Assembly: GCA_051859505.1 (NCBI GenBank)
Contig: JBHYFN010000026.1
Span: forward strand, 1-53,154
DNA from: JAFIEN01 sp051859505
GTDB taxonomy: Bacteria > Pseudomonadota > Alphaproteobacteria > Rhodobacterales > Rhodobacteraceae
DNA: 53,154 nucleotides
Direction: 5' to 3'
Below the pieces are notes generated by a model. It was given only the letters and a program-made list of their open reading frames with translations, searched no databases and was not told where the DNA came from. Positions 51,459 to 53,154 of the stretch are shown here, piece after piece. How positions within the stretch are numbered: the first letter of the stretch is position 1; each line of letters opens with the position of its first letter. A program made the position numbers and the translations under genes.

Positions 51459-53154
<1,696 letters not shown>

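Overview
The window is GC-rich and reads as a chromosome segment of an alphaproteobacterium of the Rhodobacterales (Rhodobacter/Rhodovulum-like). The signs are a class I lysyl-tRNA synthetase, a bacterial phosphatidylcholine synthase, the order ruvC-ruvA-ruvB-ybgC-tolQRAB-pal-cpoB-tilS-ftsH, a urease operon with a histidine-tailed UreE, and short GC-rich palindromic intergenic repeats. The placement is inferred from gene content; no search was run.

Layout. 1-3771: two DUF1538 membrane-protein halves, a PII-like regulator and a CPA1-type Na+/H+ antiporter with a C-terminal cyclic-nucleotide-binding-like domain. 4212-9231: a complete type I restriction-modification system (hsdM, hsdS, hsdR) between two non-coding stretches; the right one ends in a tRNA/tmRNA-3'-end-like sequence near 9685, so the left part may be a genomic island. 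9762-12855 (minus): a CDF metal exporter, MgtE and a small protein whose ribosome binding site lies in a stable hairpin. 13263-18687: a fumarylacetoacetase-fold protein, a YghZ-type aldo/keto reductase, a TolB-like propeller, NadD and a DacB-type D,D-carboxypeptidase. 18731-24992: TerB-like protein, an APH(6)-like kinase, class I LysRS, a DUF4864 protein and a large beta-helix protein without signal peptide that may be a gene-transfer-agent or phage-type spike.

25227-31193: the urease operon ureD-A-B-C, an unknown secreted protein, then ureE-F-G. 31227-35391 (minus): YbjN, Pcs, XerC, DUF484 and a transaldolase-family aldolase. 35496-40975: PriA, a methyltransferase, MsrA, PrmA and a small membrane protein. 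41078-44079: a DUF1127 protein facing the ruvCAB genes, in which ruvC carries a one-base frameshift. 44076-53154: ybgC, the Tol-Pal envelope machine, TilS, and FtsH running off the window end.

The most unusual features are the ruvC frameshift; a palindromic repeat translated as the C-terminus of RuvB; several 12-bp tandem repeats at gene ends, three of them containing the stop codon or the last codons of the gene; a composite palindromic repeat found three times, once inside the urease operon; an ORF that exactly fills the tolA-tolB gap; the hairpin over the start of the small gene at 12604-12855; and the DUF1538-PII-antiporter cluster, which looks like an uncharacterised regulated ion-transport module.
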